A DNA stretch of 50,005 nt from Clostridiales bacterium. GTDB taxonomy: Bacteria; Bacillota; Clostridia; Caldicoprobacterales; DTU083. Under the pieces are notes generated by a model, which saw only the letters and a program-made list of their open reading frames with translations, was not told the origin of the DNA and did not search any database. Made by a program: the position numbers and the translations under genes. The stretch spans positions 1-50,005 of the forward strand of contig DUOI01000004.1 in the NCBI GenBank assembly GCA_012838915.1, written 5' to 3'. Below, in pieces: positions 33,897 to 44,254 of this stretch; position 1 is the first letter of the stretch; each line of letters begins with the position of its first letter.

Positions 33897-33924
33897 TTAT
33901 ATTTCATTTTGATCAGGACAAAAT
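33897..33924 (+). promoter_or_regulatory. Candidate sigma-F/sigma-G promoter for sspF
   Basis: TTATA (33897-33901, one mismatch to GTATA), 14 bases, GGACAAAAT (33916-33924), a full match to GGnnAnAnT. Same spacing as the spoIIR and spoIIQ promoters. The start codon is 50 bases on. Confidence 0.45.
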
Positions 33925-33974
33925 AAGATCAGCATCGAAATGATTTTCGGTGCAATTATAGAGGAGGTATCGAT

Positions 33975-34157
33975 GTGGCTGCACGGAATCGCAGAATGAT
34001 GTCTGAGAACCTGAAGGCAGAAATCGCCAAAGAGCTCGGTGTATACGATGTGGTCAGGAACGAGGGCTGGGGAAGCGTGTCCTCCCGGGATTGCGGCCGA
34101 ATCGTACAAAAAGCCATAGAGTTTGCCGAGCGATCCGTCAACAATCAGCAGAAATAA
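33975..34157 (+). CDS. sspF: Small acid-soluble spore protein, SspF type
   Basis: Alpha/beta-type SASP of 60 aa that coats and protects spore DNA. It matches the SspF pattern: MMSENLKAEIAKELGVYDVV, NEGWGS and CGRIVQKAIEFAE. The start is GTG 33975 with SD GAGGAGGTAT. In B. subtilis sspF lies between veg and ispE; here it is about 4 kb further on. It has its own terminator. Confidence 0.93.
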   Translation: MAARNRRMMSENLKAEIAKELGVYDVVRNEGWGSVSSRDCGRIVQKAIEFAERSVNNQQK

Positions 34158-34190
34158 CCAGAAGCAGAAATATCGATATTGTCCTGTCCG

Positions 34191-34222
34191 GAAAGCAGAG
34201 GTAAACCCTCTGCTTTCTTTTT
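34191..34222 (+). terminator. Rho-independent terminator after sspF
   Basis: Perfect 11-base stem GAAAGCAGAGG / CCTCTGCTTTC, five-base loop, then five T. Confidence 0.92.
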
Positions 34223-34271
34223 AACGTGCAGATATGTGCAGCTTTTATGAAAGCAAAAAATAATCATATGG

Positions 34272-34300
34272 TTGTTTTCCTGAAATCATCATAGTAGAAT
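34272..34300 (+). promoter_or_regulatory. Candidate sigma-A promoter for murI
   Basis: TTGTTT (34272-34277), 17 bases, TAGAAT (34295-34300); the start codon is 26 bases downstream. Confidence 0.55.
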
Positions 34301-34325
34301 AGAGCTGGAGAAGGAGGTATACTGC

Positions 34326-35129
34326 ATGGACAACCGCCCCATTGGTGTATTTGATTCCGGCCTTGGAGGGCTGACTGTTGTAATAGAGATAATAAAAGAG
34401 CTTCCCGGGGAAAACATCGTCTATTTCGGAGATACGGCCCGCATACCTTACGGTACCCGATCCAGGGAAATTGTAACCAGATACTCCTCCCAAAGTATCC
34501 GGTTTTTATTGAGTAAAAATGTAAAAATAGCTGTAATTGCATGCAATACCGTCAGTGCATGCTGTTTTGAGATATTATCCGATTCATTTAATCTGCCTCT
34601 TGTAAGCGTCATACAGCCGGGTGCCCGGGCTGCCGCGGAAGCAACCCGTAACGGCAGAGTGGGGGTAATCGGTACCAGCGGCACCATACGCAGCAAAGCC
34701 TATCCCGATGCCATTAGAGCCATCAACCCGGATATCAAGGTATTTGATCAGGCCTGTACCCTGTTTGTTCCCATTGCAGAGGAAGGATGGAGCAATACGG
34801 AAGTGGCCCGTTATACCGCTGAACGCTATTTGCAGGTATTCAAGCAGCAAAAGGTAGATACTCTGGTTCTGGGCTGCACCCACTATCCTCTTTTGGAGAA
34901 AACCATAGCATCCGTTCTTAATTCCGATGTCCGCCTGGTAAATCCCGCGGTTAATACTGCCCGCCGGGTAAAAGAAATATTGAAAAGCTCCAATCAGTTA
35001 AATAACGGACAGGAGCACCCAGGCATTGAGTTCTATGTCAGTGATTTTGGCCAGGGTTTCCAGACAATAGGTGGCCGTTTTCTGGGCAGGGAAATTCAGG
35101 CAAAGTGTATTGATATTGAGGAATATTAG
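34326..35129 (+). CDS. murI: Glutamate racemase
   Basis: Makes D-glutamate for peptidoglycan, 267 aa. The two catalytic cysteines lie in VIACNTVSA and LGCTHYPLL, with FDSGLGGLTV at the N-terminus. SD AAGGAGGTAT. It appears monocistronic, with a promoter just upstream and a 362-base gap before rho. Confidence 0.96.
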   Translation: MDNRPIGVFDSGLGGLTVVIEIIKELPGENIVYFGDTARIPYGTRSREIVTRYSSQSIRFLLSKNVKIAVIACNTVSACCFEILSDSFNLPLVSVIQPGARAAAEATRNGRVGVIGTSGTIRSKAYPDAIRAINPDIKVFDQACTLFVPIAEEGWSNTEVARYTAERYLQVFKQQKVDTLVLGCTHYPLLEKTIASVLNSDVRLVNPAVNTARRVKEILKSSNQLNNGQEHPGIEFYVSDFGQGFQTIGGRFLGREIQAKCIDIEEY

Positions 35130-35491
35130 GTTGCAATCCAATTTTTTTCAAAATTGTTGGTTTTGGTTGACGAATATTCGTTTATATATTAACATAAAAC
35201 ATAAAAGGAGTAACAGGCACAAAGGCACTGAAAAACCTTTCCGTTGTATGCACTGCTCTATTCACTTTTCTTTTTTGTTTCCGATTTTTATAAGAAAACG
35301 GATGAAACCAAAAGATCAGGCAATAATACTAAGGACATGATACCAAAGACATGTATGACAAGCGCATGCTAATCTTTTCATGAAAACGCATGGTAGAAAA
35401 ACAAGTAAGAGTAAGTATAATTAGTACAGTCCAGTTGCGTACAAATAGAAAAAATAACAAATCAGATCAACACATTGTTTTTGTGGTGTAA
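35130..35491 (+). other. 362-base intergenic region / rho leader
   Basis: AT-rich region with no convincing gene. A possible promoter is TTGACG (35167-35172), 17 bases, TAACAT (35190-35195), which would leave a leader of nearly 300 bases before rho. The leader contains a pyrimidine-rich tract (about 35247-35275) of the kind Rho binds, so autoregulation is possible. An SD-like AAAGGAG near 35204 has no start codon at a useful distance. Confidence 0.45.
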
Positions 35492-37327
35492 ATGATTCTA
35501 TTAAAGAAAGTGGGGAAAGAAGATTTGGATTTGAATTTAAATGACTTAAGTAAGAACACCATTCTCCAATTGAGAGAATTTGGAAAGGAGATAGGTGTTA
35601 AAGGTGTAACCAGGTATAAAAAGAGTCAGCTGATTGAAAAGATTCAGGAAAGACTCACAGAAATGTCCAAAAGCCAAATGAATCAGTTAACAGCAGAGCA
35701 GCCTTCCTCAGAGGATGTAATACAACAGGATCAAGCGCAGCCTGAGCCTGCGCCGCCGGTAAAGAGAAGGAGAGGACGACCCAGAAAGTCTGAATCCGCT
35801 CAACAGGCAAAAGCACAACCAAAGGAGACTGCAGAAATCGGGAGTGTTGCAGACCTGGTTACTCAACCGCCTGATCGAACCGAGGCTGCCGACACCGCGA
35901 CCCCTGTCCAGCTTCAAATTGATGATGAGCCCATTAAAGATTCTGTCCCGGATGTACAAAGCGATACTTCGGAAGAGGAAACAGACGAATCCATACACAC
36001 AAGGAGCAGCGATTCGGAAGGCGATACAGAAGATGCAGAAGCACAGGCAGACCAGGAGGAATATGAGAGAAAGGTTGCATATGCAAGAAAGTTTTACAAC
36101 ACATCCAATCCTGCTATACCGGAATTGCTGAGCAACAGTGACGTAGGCAATGTTGAAGGCATACTGGAAATACTCCCCGACGGATACGGATTTTTACGCT
36201 GCGAGAACTATATGCCGGGAAACAAGGATGTTTATATTTCTCAATCCCAGATTCGGCGTTTCAGCTTGAAAACAGGGGACCTGGTGTCCGGTAAAACCAG
36301 ACGAACCAAAGAAGGAGAAAAGTTCAGAGCACTTCTGTATGTAACAGCCGTCAACGGACAGGATCCGGAAAAGGCACCGCTGCGCCGTCCCTTTGAGGAA
36401 TTGACTCCAATCTATCCCAATAAGAGAATCACATTGGAAAACAAGAAACACAGCAAGGATCTTGCAACCCGCATTATTGATTTGGTTTCTCCCATCGGTA
36501 AGGGACAGAGGGGTTTGATTGTTTCGCCGCCCAAGGCTGGAAAAACCACCTTACTGAAGAAAATAGCCAACAGCATATCCATGAACTATCCTGAGATTCA
36601 TCTCATAGTTCTGCTGATTGATGAACGGCCGGAGGAAGTAACAGATATGCAGAGATCCATCAACGGTGATATTGTATATTCCACTTTTGACGAATTGCCG
36701 GATCATCACATTAAGGTAGCGGAAATGGTACTGGAGCGGGCACAGCGTCTGGTAGAGCATGGCCGCGACGTCGTAATCCTGTTGGACAGCATCACACGCC
36801 TGGCACGGGCATACAACCAGGTGGTACCATCTACCGGCAGAATTCTATCCGGCGGCTTGGATTCTTCAGCCCTGCACAAGCCCAAAAGGTTCTTCGGCAG
36901 TGCACGTAACATTGAAGAAGGGGGAAGCCTGACCATAATAGCTACTGCCCTGGTAGAGACCGGCAGCCGTATGGACGACGTAATTTATGAGGAATTCAAA
37001 GGCACAGGGAATATGGAAATCCATCTTGATCGAAAACTGTCTGAAAAACGAATCTTCCCTGCAGTAGACCTGTACAAATCCGGCACCCGGCGCGAAGATC
37101 TGCTCATGAACCAAAAGGAATTGGAAGGCGTCTGGGCTATTCGAAAAAACCTAAGTGAAGGACGGCCGGATCAGATCATGGAAATTATAATCAATGATTT
37201 AATGCGAACCAATTCCAATGACGAGTTCATTGACCTCATGATGGAGCATTTTGCCATAGTCGAAAAGGAAGGCTATATTGATCGTAATGATCGATATGAC
37301 CGATCCAATTATACCAGCTACCGCTAG
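35492..37327 (+). CDS. rho: Transcription termination factor Rho with long N-terminal insert
   Basis: Hexameric RNA helicase of 611 aa, about 190 longer than E. coli Rho. Rho_N helical domain (about 15-55), an acidic, Gln/Glu-rich low-complexity region (about 60-205) with the AT-hook-like KRRRGRPRK at 91-99, the cold-shock-type RNA-binding domain (about 218-290, [10 protein letters not shown]), then the ATPase core with Walker A PPKAGKTT (346-353) and Walker [17 protein letters not shown]. Such inserts occur in some clostridial and actinobacterial Rho. ATG 35492 has a poor SD; TTG 35525 is an alternative. Confidence 0.95.
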   Translation: MILLKKVGKEDLDLNLNDLSKNTILQLREFGKEIGVKGVTRYKKSQLIEKIQERLTEMSKSQMNQLTAEQPSSEDVIQQDQAQPEPAPPVKRRRGRPRKSESAQQAKAQPKETAEIGSVADLVTQPPDRTEAADTATPVQLQIDDEPIKDSVPDVQSDTSEEETDESIHTRSSDSEGDTEDAEAQADQEEYERKVAYARKFYNTSNPAIPELLSNSDVGNVEGILEILPDGYGFLRCENYMPGNKDVYISQSQIRRFSLKTGDLVSGKTRRTKEGEKFRALLYVTAVNGQDPEKAPLRRPFEELTPIYPNKRITLENKKHSKDLATRIIDLVSPIGKGQRGLIVSPPKAGKTTLLKKIANSISMNYPEIHLIVLLIDERPEEVTDMQRSINGDIVYSTFDELPDHHIKVAEMVLERAQRLVEHGRDVVILLDSITRLARAYNQVVPSTGRILSGGLDSSALHKPKRFFGSARNIEEGGSLTIIATALVETGSRMDDVIYEEFKGTGNMEIHLDRKLSEKRIFPAVDLYKSGTRREDLLMNQKELEGVWAIRKNLSEGRPDQIMEIIINDLMRTNSNDEFIDLMMEHFAIVEKEGYIDRNDRYDRSNYTSYR

Positions 37328-37389
37328 CATAGCCGGTAAAAATATGCATTATTTTTATTTATCCGATATGGGTTTGCAAGGAGCAGGTT

Positions 37390-38469
37390 ATGACTTGGCT
37401 TAATGAGAGACATAAAAAAATGATAAAAACGGTACTGCAGATAGTTTTGGTGCTGCTGATCCTTTATCTGCTTCTGACAAAGCTGCTCTTGTTTTTCGCT
37501 CCCTTTATAATTGCATTTCTTATCGCCTGCATTATAGAAAAGCCTGCCGGTTTTATGCAAAAAAGGTTTGGTTTTTCCAGGGGGGCAGCATCAGCCGTTT
37601 CCATTTTTATTTTTGTAGTATTGGCCGGCGGTTTAATCGGCTTTCTTTTCTATCGCCTCTTAATGGAGGTATGGGAGCTTACAAAGATAAGCACCGGTTA
37701 TGAGAATATTTTGCTCCGTATACGCCGGTGGATTGATTTAGGCGGAGTTTGGTATGCCGCTTTGCCCCGGGAAGCGGTGCTGGCAATTGAATCCAGTCTG
37801 GACGGGATTCTGGCTAAAATTGGGGACACCGTTACATTAGGAATCAATAATTTGCTGAAAGCCATGATAAAGGTGCTTACATCACTGCCCCAAGCCCTTT
37901 TGTATACGGTCATTACCCTTGTGGCGGCTTTTTTCATCAGCCGGGACAGGGAACGGATCTCGCGCTTTGTATTCAGCCAAATACCCGACAGCTGGGGCAT
38001 CAAGTTCAGGAGCATCAAAAATGATCTGTTTGCCGCTATGACCGGGTATATCAAGGCACTTCTAATTTTGGTTACTATTGGTTTTTTTGAGGTATTGCTG
38101 GGTTATACCATTCTGGGTATCAGGTATTCCCTGTTTCTTGCCATATTAACTGCAGCAGCAGATTTATTGCCCATCCTGGGGCCTGGTACCGTACTTGTAC
38201 CCGGAGCAATTATATTTTTAATCAATGGCAGTTATTTTCAGGCTGCCGGTTTTCTTATATTATATATGATAGTTACAGTTGTCCGGCAATTTCTTGAACC
38301 CAGAATCGTAGGAGGAAATATCGGGATTCACCCCCTTGTTACCCTGATTTTTATATACCTGGGATATCGCCTGTTTGGATTTGCCGGATTGATTCTTGGG
38401 CCTGTATTTGCCATTATGCTCAAGTCCGCTCAGAAAGCCGGTATCCTGCCGCCTTGGAAGTCCTATTGA
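37390..38469 (+). CDS. ytvI: Sporulation membrane protein YtvI (AI-2E transporter family)
   Basis: Polytopic membrane protein of 359 aa in the AI-2E exporter superfamily, YtvI subgroup. Helices near 15-50 and 60-85, a soluble loop, then five or so helices after about 160. Family motifs: PFIIAFLIACIIEKP, ADLLPILGPGTVLVPGAI and FLEPRIVGGNIGIHPLV. SD AAGGAG. The subgroup is mother-cell expressed in sporulation, but its substrate is unknown. Confidence 0.9.
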   Translation: MTWLNERHKKMIKTVLQIVLVLLILYLLLTKLLLFFAPFIIAFLIACIIEKPAGFMQKRFGFSRGAASAVSIFIFVVLAGGLIGFLFYRLLMEVWELTKISTGYENILLRIRRWIDLGGVWYAALPREAVLAIESSLDGILAKIGDTVTLGINNLLKAMIKVLTSLPQALLYTVITLVAAFFISRDRERISRFVFSQIPDSWGIKFRSIKNDLFAAMTGYIKALLILVTIGFFEVLLGYTILGIRYSLFLAILTAAADLLPILGPGTVLVPGAIIFLINGSYFQAAGFLILYMIVTVVRQFLEPRIVGGNIGIHPLVTLIFIYLGYRLFGFAGLILGPVFAIMLKSAQKAGILPPWKSY

Positions 38470-38507
38470 CCCTTGTCATTTGGAAGAATCACTTTAAAAA
38501 ATCAATC

Positions 38508-38536
38508 TTGTTTTATGAATAGCCATATGTTATACT
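38508..38536 (+). promoter_or_regulatory. Sigma-A promoter for rpmE
   Basis: TTGTTT (38508-38513), 17 bases, TATACT (38531-38536), 92 bases before the rpmE start. Confidence 0.6.
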
Positions 38537-38627
38537 GTAAAAGTTAAAGAATAGATTCTTTCTCAACAGAACGGAATTAACTTTAAATGAAAATCATTGC
38601 ACAAAGATCACGAAAGAGGTGAAAAAG

Positions 38628-38837
38628 TTGAAGGAAAACATCCATCCGAAATATGGTGAAGCAGTGGTCAGGTGTGCATGTGGGGAAACTTTTACAACCG
38701 GCTCCACGCAGAAAGAGCTTCGGGTTGAAATATGCTCCAAGTGTCACCCATTCTTTACCGGAAAACAGAAGCTGGTTGATACCGGCGGACGTGTGGAACG
38801 ATTCCGGAAGAGATATGGGATGACAGGTGAAAAATAA
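38628..38837 (+). CDS. rpmE: 50S ribosomal protein L31 (zinc form)
   Basis: Ribosomal protein of 69 aa. Zinc ligands CAC and CSKC place it in the Cys-containing C+ type. Typical sequence KENIHPKY and [29 protein letters not shown] at 38613-38621 selects TTG 38628; the GTG at 38619 lies inside the SD. The order rho, rpmE, yqhQ, prmC, prfA is widespread in Clostridia. Confidence 0.95.
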   Translation: MKENIHPKYGEAVVRCACGETFTTGSTQKELRVEICSKCHPFFTGKQKLVDTGGRVERFRKRYGMTGEK

Positions 38838-38853
38838 CATCCTGTTGACCGGC

Positions 38854-38889
38854 AATACAGATTAGGGTTCCCCTGGTCTGTATTTTTTT
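38854..38889 (+). terminator. Rho-independent terminator after rpmE
   Basis: Outer arms AATACAGA (38854-38861) and TCTGTATT (38877-38884) with a short inner AGGG/CCCT pairing, then a T-run. Read-through into yqhQ remains possible. Confidence 0.7.
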
Positions 38890-38902
38890 AGAGGGAGGAA
38901 AG

Positions 38903-39916
38903 ATGAAGAAAAGTACAATCGGCGGTCAGGCCGTTATGGAAGGAGTCATGATGAAGGCTCCTGAATGTATGGCCATAGCTGTAAGGCAGCCTAATGGAAC
39001 CATCCAGGTCAAAAAGCAGACCCTGACCACTGTCAGGAATAAGTATCCCATATTGAAATTACCCGTTCTCAGAGGTATCGTAACCTTTGCCGAAACCATG
39101 GCTCTGGGGGTCAGATCTTTGATGACTTCCGCTGAATTAATCGGGGATACGGAAGAATATAAGCCTTCCAGGTTTGAAGCATTCTTGGCCGACAAGCTTG
39201 GCAAGGAGGCGGAAGAAGTAGTTCTATACTCAGCCGTTGTGTTGGCTGCTGCCTTTGCCATTGGGCTGTTTATTCTGCTCCCCGCTTTGCTTTCGGGTTT
39301 GATCCGGCCTCTCATTCACAGCAATGTGGTTGTCAACCTTATGGAAGGGTTTATCCGCTTGGGCATATTCCTGATTTATCTTGTCCTGATATCCAAAATG
39401 AAGGATATCCGCAGGGTATTTGAATATCACGGTGCCGAGCATAAGACCATCCACTGCTATGAACATGATGAGGAATTGACGGTGGAAAATGCACGAAAGT
39501 ATTCCACTCTTCATCCCAGATGCGGGACGGCATTTTTACTCATTGTCATGGTAATCAGTATTGTTATTTATTCCTTTATGGGGTGGCAGAATATATTCAT
39601 ACGGGTACTGGCTCGTCTGCTTCTGCTTCCGCTGATCGCCGGTTTATCCTATGAGGTTACCCGGGCAGCTGGGAAGAGCGATGCCCGTTTTATCCGTGCT
39701 GTTATGTATCCGGGGATGATGCTGCAAAAGCTGACCACCCGTGAACCGGATGACTCTCAGTTGGAGGTTGCCATCCGGGCTTTTCAGGAAGCAGCCGGCG
39801 ACATAGCTGAGGAAGAGAGGGATCTCAAGATTGAAACCGGTGCTGATGGATGCGCTGACAGCAGGATGTCAGATGCTGCAGGCAAAGGGAGTGGAATCTC
39901 CCAGGCTGGATTGTGA
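38903..39916 (+). CDS. yqhQ: DUF1385 membrane protein YqhQ
   Basis: Conserved membrane protein of 337 aa, function unknown. The signature STIGGQAVMEGVMMKAPE opens it; FEYHGAEHKTIHCYEH and LHPRCGTAFLL carry conserved His/Cys that may bind metal. About four to five transmembrane helices between residues 100 and 255. SD GAGGGAGG. Its end overlaps prmC by 86 bases. Confidence 0.92.
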   Translation: MKKSTIGGQAVMEGVMMKAPECMAIAVRQPNGTIQVKKQTLTTVRNKYPILKLPVLRGIVTFAETMALGVRSLMTSAELIGDTEEYKPSRFEAFLADKLGKEAEEVVLYSAVVLAAAFAIGLFILLPALLSGLIRPLIHSNVVVNLMEGFIRLGIFLIYLVLISKMKDIRRVFEYHGAEHKTIHCYEHDEELTVENARKYSTLHPRCGTAFLLIVMVISIVIYSFMGWQNIFIRVLARLLLLPLIAGLSYEVTRAAGKSDARFIRAVMYPGMMLQKLTTREPDDSQLEVAIRAFQEAAGDIAEEERDLKIETGADGCADSRMSDAAGKGSGISQAGL

Positions 39917-40697
39917 GATATTATTGTCGAATATTCTCGGATGGCAGCGGCATGAGTTATACTTAAACAGAGATTATCCCCTGACTTCGGAGCAAATGCA
40001 TGTCTTTAACGGCATGCTGCAAAGAAGGTTGGCAGGAGAACCCATTCAATATATAACAGGTACCAAATATTTTATGGGGCTGCCCTTTCATGTGGATCCA
40101 AGGGTGCTGATTCCCAGATGGGAAACAGAGCTGCTCACGGAATATGTGCTGAGAATTGCGAAGAAAATGCTTCAGCCGGCGGCTGTTCTGGATCTGGGTA
40201 CGGGAAGCGGAGCTATTGCAGTCAGCCTGGCGGTTTACCTGAAAGCGGATATCACAGCAGTGGATATTCAGGAAAAGGCCCTGGAGGTTGCAAAAAAGAA
40301 TGCAAAAGACAACGGGGTGTTCCATCAGATTAACTTTTATCATGGAGACTTGTTTTCATCCCTTGATTCTGCTCATTTCCGTGAGTATTTTGATGTGATT
40401 GTTTCAAACCCGCCCTATATTCCTACCGGTGAAATCCCCGAATTGATGCCGGAGGTCAGTAAGTATGAACCCGTCACAGCCCTGGATGGCGGTACTGACG
40501 GCCTGGACTTCTATCGCAGGATAGCCCGGGAGGCATGTGGGTATATGAAGGATGGCGGGCTTATTGCAATGGAAATAGGATATGGGCAAAGCAAATCAGT
40601 ACAGGATATTTTTATGGAAACCGGATTATATCACAGGCAGGAAGTACACAAGGACTTAGCCGGCATTGAGCGGTTTGTAGTCTTTCATAAAAAATAG
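39831..40697 (+). CDS. prmC: Release factor glutamine methyltransferase
   Basis: Methylates the Gln of the GGQ motif in release factors, here the product of the next gene. 288 aa. An N-terminal helical domain binds the release factor ([28 protein letters not shown]); SAM motif [15 protein letters not shown] and catalytic SNPPYIP follow. TTG 39831 is preferred because GAGAGGGA precedes it; ATG 39846 has no SD. It overlaps yqhQ by 86 bases, so translation is probably coupled. Confidence 0.94.
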   Translation: MKPVLMDALTAGCQMLQAKGVESPRLDCEILLSNILGWQRHELYLNRDYPLTSEQMHVFNGMLQRRLAGEPIQYITGTKYFMGLPFHVDPRVLIPRWETELLTEYVLRIAKKMLQPAAVLDLGTGSGAIAVSLAVYLKADITAVDIQEKALEVAKKNAKDNGVFHQINFYHGDLFSSLDSAHFREYFDVIVSNPPYIPTGEIPELMPEVSKYEPVTALDGGTDGLDFYRRIAREACGYMKDGGLIAMEIGYGQSKSVQDIFMETGLYHRQEVHKDLAGIERFVVFHKK

Positions 40698-40708
40698 GGA
40701 GAATCAAT

Positions 40709-41797
40709 ATGCTGGAGAAATTGGATCTCATAGAAGAACGTTATGAGGAGTTAGCGAAGGTCATTGCGGATCCTGAGGTAATAAACCGTCAGGAGGAGTG
40801 GCAGGCGCTGGTTAAGGAACATGCTTCGCTGGAGGATATTGTAACCCGCTACAGGGAATTGAAAGGTATTAATAAGGAAGTCGAAGAAGCACAAGGATTG
40901 CTGCGGGAAACTGACGACAGGGAATTCCGCCAGTTGGTTGAACAGGAGCTGGACGAATTGAAGCAGAAGCAGGAATCCCTTGTCAAAGAGATAAAGCTGC
41001 TGCTGCTTCCCAAGGATCCCATGGATGAGAAAAACGTGGTCATGGAAATACGCAGCGGGGCCGGCGGGGAAGAAGCGGCTCTTTTTGGTGCGGTATTATT
41101 TCGTATGTACAGCCGGTACGCAGAGCGGCAGGGTTGGAATATTGAAGTGATGAGCTCCAATTTTACCGAATTGGGCGGGGTTAAGGAGCTAATCTTTACC
41201 ATAGAAGGAAAAGGCGCATACAGCCGCCTGAAATATGAAAGCGGTGTGCATCGGGTGCAGCGGGTACCCACAACGGAATCCGGGGGAAGAATTCACACTT
41301 CCACTGCTACTGTAGCGGTGCTTCCGGAAGCGGAAGATGTGGATATTGAAATTAGCCCCAATGATCTGCGTATTGATGTATTCCGTTCTTCCGGTCATGG
41401 AGGGCAAAGTGTCAACACAACGGATTCTGCCGTACGGGTAACCCATCTACCCACAGGTATGGTGGTTACCTGCCAGGACGAGAAATCGCAGCTTAAGAAC
41501 AAGGAAAAGGCTCTTAAGGTGTTGAAATCCAGGCTGCTGGATATTGCCCGCAAAGAAATGGAAGAGGAGTATGCGCAAAACCGAAAGAGTCAGGTGGGTA
41601 CCGGTGATCGCAGTGAACGCATTCGAACTTATAACTATCCACAGAGCCGGGTAACCGATCATCGTATCGGGCTGACCATTCATCAGCTGGAGGACTTTCT
41701 GGACGGCAACCTGACGGAAGTACTGCAAAGTCTGGCACAAGCGGAGCAAGCCGAAAGGCTGCAGACCTTGGAGGCCGGATTACGGTTTTCTGATTGA
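40709..41797 (+). CDS. prfA: Peptide chain release factor 1
   Basis: Reads UAA and UAG stop codons, 362 aa. It has the GGQ peptidyl-hydrolysis motif ([17 protein letters not shown]) and the codon-reading PTT tripeptide ([14 protein letters not shown]), the Firmicute version of PxT. SD GGGAG. It follows prmC by 12 bases and so sits next to its own modifying enzyme. Confidence 0.97.
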   Translation: MLEKLDLIEERYEELAKVIADPEVINRQEEWQALVKEHASLEDIVTRYRELKGINKEVEEAQGLLRETDDREFRQLVEQELDELKQKQESLVKEIKLLLLPKDPMDEKNVVMEIRSGAGGEEAALFGAVLFRMYSRYAERQGWNIEVMSSNFTELGGVKELIFTIEGKGAYSRLKYESGVHRVQRVPTTESGGRIHTSTATVAVLPEAEDVDIEISPNDLRIDVFRSSGHGGQSVNTTDSAVRVTHLPTGMVVTCQDEKSQLKNKEKALKVLKSRLLDIARKEMEEEYAQNRKSQVGTGDRSERIRTYNYPQSRVTDHRIGLTIHQLEDFLDGNLTEVLQSLAQAEQAERLQTLEAGLRFSD

Positions 41798-41889
41798 ACT
41801 GCAGATATATAACTCAATCATATGTGAATACAGCGGAAATCCTCGAATACAATGGTATTGGCCATATTGTATTTGAAGGGGATGATCAG

Positions 41890-42639
41890 TTGGATAATTT
41901 GGTGCTTGGCACAGTTACGGGTACTGCAGCAGGAATCATCGGTACCGGACTGGGCGGAGCCTTCGGGTTTTTACTCAATCAACCGGGTAAACGCATGCTG
42001 AGCACAATACTCAGCATGTCAGCAGGATTAATGATGGCGGTGGTTTGTTTTGATCTTCTGCCCCGCTCCTTTGAGCTGGGAGGGCTTGGCATCGGCTTAT
42101 TGGGTACGATAATCGGAGTAGCTGTTATTGCAGCTCTTCAAAAACTCCTGTCAAAAAAGCGGAACAGAGGCAGAAGTTTAAGGAATAATCGCCGTAAGAG
42201 CTATGTCAGTACTGGAATTTTAATTGGAATCGGGATCGCCATACATAACTTTCCGGAAGGTTTGGCCATTGGCGTAGGCTTTACATCCTTCCAGAATTTT
42301 GGCGCCAGTTTGAGCTTAATAATTGCACTGCATGACATACCGGAGGGTATAGCCATGGCAACCCCTATGCGTATGGGCGGCATGCATCCGATGAAAATTG
42401 TACTGGCTGCCCTTTTGGCGGGCATTCCAACGGGAATCGGTGCATTGATAGGCTATATACTGGGGGAAATCTCCATGGTTTTTATCAGCCTGTGCCTTGG
42501 ATTTGCCGGTGGTGCCATGTTATATATCACATGCAGCGAACTGATACCTGAATCCAGGGACCTGTATCCGGGCAGAATCTCAGGTGTCGGCCTGATTCTG
42601 GGCATACTGCTGGGCATCATTATGACAAAATTGATTTAA
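41890..42639 (+). CDS. ZIP-family metal transporter
   Basis: Membrane transporter of 249 aa, probably for zinc or other divalent metal. Helices IV and V hold the metal path: IHNFPEGLAIGVGF and ALHDIPEGIAMATP. A His-free basic loop (KKRNRGRSLRNNRRKS) separates the halves. AAGGGG at 41876-41881 selects TTG 41890; a frame open from 41794 overlaps prfA without an SD. In the matching B. subtilis region the transporter is MntP, so a metal gene is kept but of another family. Confidence 0.88.
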   Translation: MDNLVLGTVTGTAAGIIGTGLGGAFGFLLNQPGKRMLSTILSMSAGLMMAVVCFDLLPRSFELGGLGIGLLGTIIGVAVIAALQKLLSKKRNRGRSLRNNRRKSYVSTGILIGIGIAIHNFPEGLAIGVGFTSFQNFGASLSLIIALHDIPEGIAMATPMRMGGMHPMKIVLAALLAGIPTGIGALIGYILGEISMVFISLCLGFAGGAMLYITCSELIPESRDLYPGRISGVGLILGILLGIIMTKLI

Positions 42640-42662
42640 TATGACAAAAGGAGAATACACAA

Positions 42663-43715
42663 ATGAAGACCAGGGTCATATCCATAACTGACCCGCTGAA
42701 GCAGGAGAAGGAAATCATGGAAGCCGCGCAATTGATACGCAGTGGTGAAGTGGTTGCTTTTCCGACCGAAACTGTGTACGGCCTGGGTGCGAATGCACTG
42801 GATTCCCGGGCGGTAGGCAGAATATTCGAAGCAAAAGGCAGACCGGGAGACAATCCCCTGATTATACATATTCACGACGTTTCCGAATGGAGTAGGCTGG
42901 CAGAGAATATTCCGAAACAGGCTTATCTCCTGGCTGACCGGTTTTGGCCGGGGCCTCTAACCATGATTCTGAATAAAACCAGGCTGGTGCCTATGGGAGT
43001 AACAGCCGGCCTGGATACGGTAGGTGTACGAATGCCGGCTCATCCGGTGGCTATTAAGCTTATCTCCCTGTCAAGAGTACCAATAGCTGCACCCAGCGCC
43101 AACATATCGGGGCGGCCCAGTCCGACCTTAGCACAACATGTAGTTGAGGACATGGATGGACGCATACCTTTGATCCTGGACGGGGGCAGGACTGATATTG
43201 GAGTGGAATCCACCGTATTGGATCTGACCGGATCCGTACCCCTTGTTTTAAGGCCCGGCGGGGTAACTGTTGAAATGCTGCAATCAATAGTCGGGCAGGT
43301 ACGCATTCATCCCAATGTCATGAAACCCTTACGGGAAGGACAAAGAGTACGATCTCCGGGGATGAAATATACACATTATGCGCCCAATGCTCCGGTAACT
43401 TTGGTTCGCGGTAATTTGCACAGGCAGGTGACATATATCAATACGGAAGCCTGCAAAGGGGAGCGCGAAGGTTATCGGGCAGGTATACTGGCTACGGATC
43501 AGACCATTTCCCACTATCAGACAGGCATAAGGCTGTCCATGGGAGACAGGAGACAACCTGCAGAACTGGCGGGGAATCTTTTTTTGCGATTAAGGGAATT
43601 TGACGGCTTGAATGTGGATTTTATATTGGCGGAGGGAGTAGATGAGAAGGGCGAGGGTTTGGCGGTTATGAATCGCATAGCCCGTGCTGCCGGATTTCAT
43701 ATCATCGATCTGTAG
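42663..43715 (+). CDS. ywlC: L-threonylcarbamoyladenylate synthase (Sua5/YwlC)
   Basis: Makes threonylcarbamoyl-AMP for the t6A37 tRNA modification. 350 aa: YrdC domain (about 15-205, with AFPTETVYGLGANA, KGRPGDNPLI and APSANISGRPSPT) plus the C-terminal Sua5 domain (about 225-350), so this is the long Sua5 form. SD AAAAGGAG at 42646-42653. It precedes ywlE as in B. subtilis. Confidence 0.95.
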   Translation: MKTRVISITDPLKQEKEIMEAAQLIRSGEVVAFPTETVYGLGANALDSRAVGRIFEAKGRPGDNPLIIHIHDVSEWSRLAENIPKQAYLLADRFWPGPLTMILNKTRLVPMGVTAGLDTVGVRMPAHPVAIKLISLSRVPIAAPSANISGRPSPTLAQHVVEDMDGRIPLILDGGRTDIGVESTVLDLTGSVPLVLRPGGVTVEMLQSIVGQVRIHPNVMKPLREGQRVRSPGMKYTHYAPNAPVTLVRGNLHRQVTYINTEACKGEREGYRAGILATDQTISHYQTGIRLSMGDRRQPAELAGNLFLRLREFDGLNVDFILAEGVDEKGEGLAVMNRIARAAGFHIIDL

Positions 43716-43774
43716 CAGGCTATACTGCAGTCATATTTCGCATACAGGCAAAACTGGACTGGAGGGTGTAAGAA

Positions 43775-44224
43775 GTGCGCATACTCTTTGTTTGTACGGG
43801 TAATACATGCAGAAGTCCCATGGCGGAAGCTCTATTTAATGATATGGTGCAAAAAGCCGGGTTGAAAGGGCTGAAGGCAGATTCAGCCGGAATAGCAGCT
43901 TCATTCGGCCAGAAGGCCAGCAGGCAGGCCGGCCTGATTATGGAGGAGCTGGGAATAAGCCTGAAGGATCATAGAACCAGGCCCATCGATGACAAGCTCC
44001 TGGATCAGGCTGACCTGATTCTTACTATGACAGACCGGCATAAAAGGTTCATACAAACGCTGCATCCTTCTGTATGGAAAAAGATTCATACCCTGAAGGA
44101 ATTTGCGAAAATGGAAAACAAGGATATTTCCGATCCCTTTGGTCAGTCGGATGAGGCATACCGCAAAACGGCAGAGGAAATTCAGCAAGCTTTGAAAAAA
44201 GTATTGGACAAGCTGAAAGAATGA
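43775..44224 (+). CDS. ywlE: Low-molecular-weight protein arginine phosphatase YwlE
   Basis: Phosphatase of 149 aa. P-loop CTGNTCRSP (C7, R13) and general-acid Asp in ISDPFG. Thr11 replaces the Ile or similar residue of tyrosine phosphatases; in B. subtilis YwlE this Thr gives phosphoarginine specificity. Its kinase partner McsB is not in the window. The start is GTG 43775 with SD GGAGGGTG. Confidence 0.93.
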   Translation: MRILFVCTGNTCRSPMAEALFNDMVQKAGLKGLKADSAGIAASFGQKASRQAGLIMEELGISLKDHRTRPIDDKLLDQADLILTMTDRHKRFIQTLHPSVWKKIHTLKEFAKMENKDISDPFGQSDEAYRKTAEEIQQALKKVLDKLKE

Positions 44225-44254
44225 GCAGTTTTTACAAGAATTATTGTCTTTCGG

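Noticed and set aside
35204-35340. Leader peptide ORF before rho
   Set aside because: The SD-like AAAGGAG has no start codon within a workable distance, and the frame there shows no codon-like pattern.
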